From Vibrio europaeus (lineage in GTDB: Bacteria; Pseudomonadota; Gammaproteobacteria; Enterobacterales; Vibrionaceae), in NCBI RefSeq assembly GCF_001695575.1, contig NZ_LUAX01000001.1, forward strand, positions 62,001 to 126,000: a DNA stretch of 64,000 nucleotides. The letters are read 5' to 3'. The position numbers and the translations under genes are program-made. This document shows, in pieces, positions 59,580 through 64,000 of this stretch (its first letter is position 1; each line of letters starts with the position of its first letter). The notes under the pieces are model-generated. The model did not search any database. It was not told where the DNA came from and worked only from the letters and a program-made list of their open reading frames with translations.

Positions 59580-60554
59580 ATGATTAAAGCAGCAAAAGCA
59601 AAAGTGATGGGTGCACCTACTCCTATGGCAGGCTTAGCGCTTGGTATCGCCAGTTTAGGATGGTGTTGGGAAAATGCAGCCCCATTTGATGGTTATGCTC
59701 AGTGGAGTGGCGCGGCAATCGCAAGTGTATTGCTGGCTGTTCTAGCGATAAAATTTCTCTTTCATAATCATCTATTGCGTGAAGATCTTGCTCACCCTGT
59801 TGTGGGTAGTGTTGTACCAACGTTTGCGATGGGCACTATGGTGGTTTCGAATTCTTTAGGGCACTTTTACCCTTTAGCTGGCGATTTACTTTGGCTGTTC
59901 GCGGTTGGTCTTCACATTGTGTTTCTAGTCAGTTTTATCTACCACAGAGCGCAAGAGTTTGAATTGCACCATATGGTACCGAGTTGGTTTGTGCCACCGG
60001 TAGGCATCATTGTGGCTGATGTATCTTTCTCAGGTAACCCTGTCTTGAGCCATATTGCAGATGGCGCGCTATTGTTCGGAATGGTCGCCTATGCTGTGAT
60101 GCTGCCAATGATGATCTATCGTTTTATGTTTACTCATGAGATTCCTGACGCAGCTAAACCAACCATGGCGATCATGGCAGCACCTGCCAGCCTATCGTTA
60201 GCGGGGTATTTAACGGTCACTGCTGACCCTTCACCTGTGATCATTGGTCTTTTGTTTGGCATTGCTATTTTGATGACAGCTATTATTTACTTGGCTTTCT
60301 TTAAATTACTCAGACTGCCATTCAGCCCAGGTTACGCAGCATTTACCTTCCCAATGGTGATCGGTGCAACCGCACTATTTAAACTTGCCGCATGGATGGA
60401 AACCACCGGCGTTGCAAACAAGTACATTGTGCAAGTGCAATGGATAGCAGCCATTGAACTGGTTGTGGCGACCTTAGTCGTTAGCTATGTGGCCTTAAGA
60501 TATCTCTCCTTCTACAAACCAGTGAGCAATGCATTGGGCTTAGCATCAAATTAA
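59580..60554 (+). CDS. TDT-family (TehA/SLAC1-like) anion transporter
   Basis: 324 residues with ten hydrophobic segments, the SLAC1/TehA fold. Members export or channel small anions such as sulfite, C4-dicarboxylates or tellurite oxyanions. The conserved gating phenylalanine region and FTFPMVIGATALFKL near the C-terminus are visible. It is preceded by AAATAAAG and is divergent from a LysR regulator. It overlaps the stop of the convergent sigma-54 regulator by 4 bases. The substrate is not determinable. Confidence 0.85.
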   Translation: MIKAAKAKVMGAPTPMAGLALGIASLGWCWENAAPFDGYAQWSGAAIASVLLAVLAIKFLFHNHLLREDLAHPVVGSVVPTFAMGTMVVSNSLGHFYPLAGDLLWLFAVGLHIVFLVSFIYHRAQEFELHHMVPSWFVPPVGIIVADVSFSGNPVLSHIADGALLFGMVAYAVMLPMMIYRFMFTHEIPDAAKPTMAIMAAPASLSLAGYLTVTADPSPVIIGLLFGIAILMTAIIYLAFFKLLRLPFSPGYAAFTFPMVIGATALFKLAAWMETTGVANKYIVQVQWIAAIELVVATLVVSYVALRYLSFYKPVSNALGLASN

Positions 60555-62431
60555 CGCAGTCCTTGCTCTCTCAGCCGTTTATACAAGGTGTTGCGGCTGA
60601 TGTTTAAATCTTTCGCGGTCGCAGAAACATTGCGGCCGTTTTGCTCATAAACGCTTAGCCAGTCTCCTTGATCTAACTCGGCTTGATTGGGAGGAGTCAG
60701 CAGACTGATATTAGTGGTTTCCATCGCGATTGGCTCTGGTTGCCGTTCTTCAAGGTCATGCAGAAAGTCATCAGGAAGATGTTCGATACAGATAGTCTCA
60801 TCGCCAGCCATCGCAATCGCAATTTGAATCACACTGACCATTTGCCTGATATTACCCGGCCAAGGGTGTGACTTAAACATGGCTAGCACTTCTAGGCTGA
60901 TGTTGGGCGTTTCCTCATCGAGCGCGTACTTGGCTAGTAAAAATTTCACCAATGCTTCTTTGTCTGTTCTCTCCCTCAGAGAAGGCAGAGATAGATTGAG
61001 TCCAGTGACTCGATAGTATAAATCTTGGCGAAATGTCCCTCGCTCTACATCCTGCTTTAAATTACGGTTTGTCGCAGAAACTAATTTAAAGTCAACAGGA
61101 TATGATGTGGTTGAGCCGAGTGGCGTTACTTTACGTTCTTGCAATACGCGCAGCAGTCTAGCCTGAACATTCATTGGCATATCGCCCAATTCATCTAAAA
61201 ACAAGGTGCCTTTGTCTGCTTTGCGGATTAATCCGATATAGCCTTTGTTGTTCGCTCCGGTGAAAGCGCCTTTTTCGTAGCCGAATAGCTCTGATTCCAC
61301 TAACTCGGCCGGAATTGCTGCGCAGTTAACTGCAATCATAGGAGCGTGTTTTCGCTCACTAGATAGGTGCAGAGCGTTGACGAACACTTCTTTACCTACG
61401 CCCGTTTCACCGTGAATCAAGATCGGAATGTCGGTATTTAGAATGCGACTTGCCTGAGTAATAGCCTTTGCCAATCTAGGATCACCCATGTTCAAGCGCT
61501 CCAAATCCAGCGGTGCTTTTGCGTCTTTTAAGTCAGTCTTAGGAATAGATTTACGGTAGTCGATTTGTCTTCCTTGAGGCACCTTAGGTGGGGTAATAAT
61601 GCCAAAAAAGCTAAAACGTGAATGGGTGCTAATCGCCGTCGGATTAAAAGGAGGGTGAGACAACAGCTGTTCAAGCTTAATATCAAAAATCTGCTCCAGT
61701 CTTTGCAACGCCAGATCTTGTCCGAGTACGACTTCTGCACGTCGATTAGCAGAAACGATCACACCTTGTTCATTGAACACCAACAAAGATGACCACTGGC
61801 TATCAATGTTTTCAGGGGATGTGTTAAACCACAATAGGTAGTGATCAGATTGAAACTTAGAGGCAATGAGTTGATTTTCAATCGCTTGTGACATCAACTT
61901 CACCATACCCAAGGTATGAGCCGTCGGCATATACGCATCGCTAGAAATAGACAGTACACCAGCCATCTTTCTGTCAGCATCAAATAGTGGCGCAGCTGAA
62001 CCCGTCATAAATCGATTGGATGTCAAAAAGTGTTCATCGTGAAACACCTGAACAATAGACCCCGTTTCAAGGGCGGTACCTATCGCGTTGGTGCCGATAA
62101 GTCCTTCCTGCCAATGCACACCGTTTTGGAAAACCTGCGGTTGCCTTTGCGAGAAAAAGCGTTGTTCACCCCAACTGTTCAATACCTGACCATGAGTGTT
62201 TGCTAGCGTGATCAAGCAATTGCTATTGGAAAGTAAGCTGTCGTAGAAAGGCAAGACCTTTTGCTGAGTTGTTGTCAGCAACCCCGAGTGTTCTTCGAGA
62301 GTGTGAGAGAAGGCTTGTCCTGTTTCCATCTCTATTATCGGGTTGCTGTTGTGAACTAGCCCAGCATCCCGACAGCGTTGCCAAGAGTTCTCGATCATTG
62401 ATTGATGTTTTTTGTCCATAGTGTTGGCCAA
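60551..62431 (-). CDS. AcoR-like sigma-54 enhancer-binding activator
   Basis: 626 residues. An N-terminal GAF domain (about 55-190) and a PAS-like region (215-290) are followed by the AAA+ domain: Walker A GETGVGKE at 341-348, sigma-54-contacting GAFTGA at 388-393, Walker B GTLFLDELGD at 408-417, and a Fis-type helix-turn-helix at the end (VSATAKDLNISRNTLYKRL). The layout is that of AcoR. The signal is probably a small alcohol or ketone metabolite. It is divergent from the ABC operon at 62762, its likely target. Confidence 0.92.
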   Translation of the reverse strand: MANTMDKKHQSMIENSWQRCRDAGLVHNSNPIIEMETGQAFSHTLEEHSGLLTTTQQKVLPFYDSLLSNSNCLITLANTHGQVLNSWGEQRFFSQRQPQVFQNGVHWQEGLIGTNAIGTALETGSIVQVFHDEHFLTSNRFMTGSAAPLFDADRKMAGVLSISSDAYMPTAHTLGMVKLMSQAIENQLIASKFQSDHYLLWFNTSPENIDSQWSSLLVFNEQGVIVSANRRAEVVLGQDLALQRLEQIFDIKLEQLLSHPPFNPTAISTHSRFSFFGIITPPKVPQGRQIDYRKSIPKTDLKDAKAPLDLERLNMGDPRLAKAITQASRILNTDIPILIHGETGVGKEVFVNALHLSSERKHAPMIAVNCAAIPAELVESELFGYEKGAFTGANNKGYIGLIRKADKGTLFLDELGDMPMNVQARLLRVLQERKVTPLGSTTSYPVDFKLVSATNRNLKQDVERGTFRQDLYYRVTGLNLSLPSLRERTDKEALVKFLLAKYALDEETPNISLEVLAMFKSHPWPGNIRQMVSVIQIAIAMAGDETICIEHLPDDFLHDLEERQPEPIAMETTNISLLTPPNQAELDQGDWLSVYEQNGRNVSATAKDLNISRNTLYKRLREQGLR

Positions 62432-62761
62432 TAGCAGCGATACAAAGTGATTTTAAGTAATTATTCTAATTGTTCGTATGTGAACGTTAATGATCACAAA
62501 CGCTCACTTAACATATCACTCATATGAACACCTTGAACATGTTTTGAACACATTTTATTAACAAATGTTACGGTGGTCTCATATGTGGAATGAGTGTGAA
62601 TTCTAGGCCCTTACTGAGTTTTTAGTCACAATATCCTTATGTTTAAAGGGCTGGAAAACTGTGTTGTAAAATAATTGTTTCAAATTTTGTAAGTTGGCAT
62701 GACTCTCGCTCTACCGAACAATATCGAAAAAAATTATTGTTCGAATGGTAAGGAGTTTTTA
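62432..62761. promoter_or_regulatory. Control region between AcoR-like activator and ABC operon (330 bp)
   Basis: Contains GTTC-N6-GAAC (62472-62485), repeated GAACA elements around 62524-62550, and CATATG-type palindromes. A TGGAAAACTGTGTTG sequence near 62652 is like a sigma-54 site, but its -24/-12 spacing is one base too long. No clean GG-N10-GC is seen. Confidence 0.4.
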
Positions 62762-63850
62762 GTGTCACTAACACTTGAGCAGGTAAGCAAATACGTTGAC
62801 GGTGAGATGCATATCTCAGACGTTAACCTCACCTTTGAGCCTGGTTCGTTCAATGTGTTGCTAGGACGCACATTGGCAGGAAAGACCTCATTGATGCGAC
62901 TTATCGCAGGTCTAGACAAACCAACATCAGGGAAGATTCTGGTAAACGGCGTGGATGTCACGGGAGTCTCCGTAAGGGAGCGTAACATCTCGATGGTGTA
63001 CCAGCAGTTTATTAACTACCCCAACCTAAGCGTGTTTGAGAACGTGGCTTCGCCACTACGCTTGGCGGGTCTGCCAGAGAAAGAGATTCAAGAGCGTGTT
63101 CACGCAACCGCAGAAATGTTGCGCATTACTGAACACTTGAAGAAACATCCATTAGAGCTTTCTGGCGGTCAGCAGCAGCGTACTGCGATGGCTCGTGCTT
63201 TAGTTAAAGATGCGGAAATCATTCTTTTTGATGAACCGCTCGTCAACCTTGACTACAAGCTACGTGAAGAGTTGCGTCAAGAAATGCGTGAGCTATTCCA
63301 AACCAGGCACACCATTGCGATTTACGCGACAACGGAGCCGAATGAAGCGCTTGCGCTTGGCGGTACAACCACAATTCTGCATGAAGGTCAGGTGATTCAA
63401 TCTGGCCCGACTGCCTCGGTTTATCACCAACCAGATAATGTTGATTCAGCAACCTTGTTTAGTGAGCCACCTATCAACCTGATCTCGGGGGCAGTGACCA
63501 GCAATGAAGTGACGTTTGATAAGAGTGCTCATTTCCCACTTAACCAGTCACTCAGTAAATTGGATAAAGGGGAGTACCAGTTTGGCATTCGCCCAAGCCA
63601 TCTGAGTTTACTGCCAAAAAATGACGATGACGTAGAGCTAACCGTTCAGGTAGAAGTCGCAGAGATCAGTGGCTCTGAGACGTTTCTCCATGTACGTAAT
63701 GCGCACCTCGATATGGTGCTGCACTTACCAGGCGTACATACCTACGATGTGGATGAGACGATCAAAATCTATATTCCAATCCACAAATTCTATGTCTTTG
63801 GTATGGATCAGAATCTTATCCATGCCCCGATTCGTGATGTTAGGGGGTAG
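62762..63850 (+). CDS. ABC ATPase, GlpS-like glycerol transporter subunit
   Basis: 362 residues from the GTG at 62762, which has TAAGGAG upstream. The frame from 62699 adds 21 residues with no family match. Walker A is unusual, GRTLAGKTS instead of GPSGCGKST. The signature is [14 protein letters not shown] and Walker B is IILFDEPLVNLD. The C-terminal regulatory TOBE-like domain is present. VYQQFINYPNLSVFENV and YATTEPNEAL agree with what I recall of GlpS of the rhizobial glycerol system. It is followed 5 bases later by a second ATPase, as in that system. Confidence 0.8.
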   Translation: MSLTLEQVSKYVDGEMHISDVNLTFEPGSFNVLLGRTLAGKTSLMRLIAGLDKPTSGKILVNGVDVTGVSVRERNISMVYQQFINYPNLSVFENVASPLRLAGLPEKEIQERVHATAEMLRITEHLKKHPLELSGGQQQRTAMARALVKDAEIILFDEPLVNLDYKLREELRQEMRELFQTRHTIAIYATTEPNEALALGGTTTILHEGQVIQSGPTASVYHQPDNVDSATLFSEPPINLISGAVTSNEVTFDKSAHFPLNQSLSKLDKGEYQFGIRPSHLSLLPKNDDDVELTVQVEVAEISGSETFLHVRNAHLDMVLHLPGVHTYDVDETIKIYIPIHKFYVFGMDQNLIHAPIRDVRG

Positions 63851-63855
63851 TCGTC

Positions 63856-64000
63856 ATGGTTCAAATTACACTCAATTCGCTCGCGCATACTTATGATAAG
63901 AAACCAACGGCTTCATCGCCTTATGCGATTAAAGAGATGAATCACGTTTGGAAGCAGGGCGGTGCGTACGCTCTATTGGGGCCATCGGGCTGTGGCAAGT
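63856..64000 (+). CDS. Second ABC ATPase, truncated by window end
   Basis: An ATG at 63856, 5 bases after the previous stop, opens a frame that runs off the window. The 48 complete residues include MVQITLNSLAHTYDKK and end in [10 protein letters not shown], a standard Walker A. Two adjacent, different ABC ATPases in one operon are typical of GlpS/GlpT-type glycerol transporters; permease and binding-protein genes should follow beyond the edge. Confidence 0.8.
   Translation, partial: MVQITLNSLAHTYDKKPTASSPYAIKEMNHVWKQGGAYALLGPSGCGK

Noticed and set aside
62640..62672. Sigma-54 promoter before the ABC operon
   Set aside because: TGGAAAACTGTGTTGT has GG and TTG, but the spacing is one base too long and the -12 GC is replaced by GT.

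Overview
The window looks like part of the larger chromosome of a Vibrio-type gammaproteobacterium. The evidence is gene content and order: glpD-glpR-glpK-glpT, oxyR divergent from a 2-Cys peroxiredoxin, queA-tgt-yajC-secD-secF, phoB-phoR, the ppk-ppx overlap, and greatly enlarged PstC and PstA permeases. The species cannot be named from sequence alone. Both ends cut through genes: galK at the left and a second ABC ATPase at the right. No tRNA, rRNA, CRISPR array, insertion sequence, integrase or clear pseudogene was seen.

Region by region. Positions 1-2.4 kb hold the end of a galactose operon (galK, galM) and a small unidentified gene. Positions 2.4-5.1 kb hold ahpC and ahpF, each with its own OxyR-like promoter. 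Positions 5.1-7.1 kb hold a LysR regulator divergent from an aldo/keto reductase. Positions 7.1-9.3 kb hold galR, ygjH and a gamma-glutamylcyclotransferase-like gene. Positions 9.3-10.7 kb hold nnrS behind NorR-type sites and a sigma-54 promoter. Positions 10.7-16.9 kb hold glycerol and glycerol-3-phosphate metabolism. Positions 17-20.2 kb hold dapD and the peroxiredoxin/oxyR pair. Positions 20.2-24.5 kb hold the glyoxylate shunt (aceB, aceA) behind a palindrome-rich leader, then a CBS-domain protein. Positions 24.9-30.7 kb hold queA, tgt, yajC, secD and secF.

Positions 30.7-36.4 kb hold a secreted protein of unknown function, an orphan periplasmic binding protein, a DUF1904 protein, mepA, a ferredoxin next to trhP, and rdgC. 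Positions 36.5-48.9 kb are a phosphate block: phoB, phoR and a pstS-like gene, then ppx/ppk1 on the other strand, then pstC-pstA-pstB-phoU. Pho boxes precede phoB and pstC. Positions 48.9-50.7 kb hold three uncharacterised envelope genes: two probable outer-membrane barrels and a proline-rich repeat lipoprotein. Positions 51-54 kb hold a LysR regulator, cutC, yebG with a LexA box, and a TetR regulator divergent from an RND efflux pair (54-58.5 kb). The window ends with a LysR/TDT-transporter pair, an AcoR-like sigma-54 activator, and the start of a two-ATPase ABC transporter that resembles the rhizobial glycerol transporter.

Working together: two hydrogen-peroxide modules, a nitric-oxide response gene, a glycerol/G3P regulon, a glyoxylate-shunt operon and a phosphate regulon sit within 64 kb. 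Most carry recognisable operator sequences, so much of the regulatory logic can be read from the DNA. Most genes are ordinary core genes. The best candidates for undescribed biology are the barrel/barrel/repeat-lipoprotein cluster, the extra domains of PstC and PstA, and the multi-palindrome leader of aceBA.
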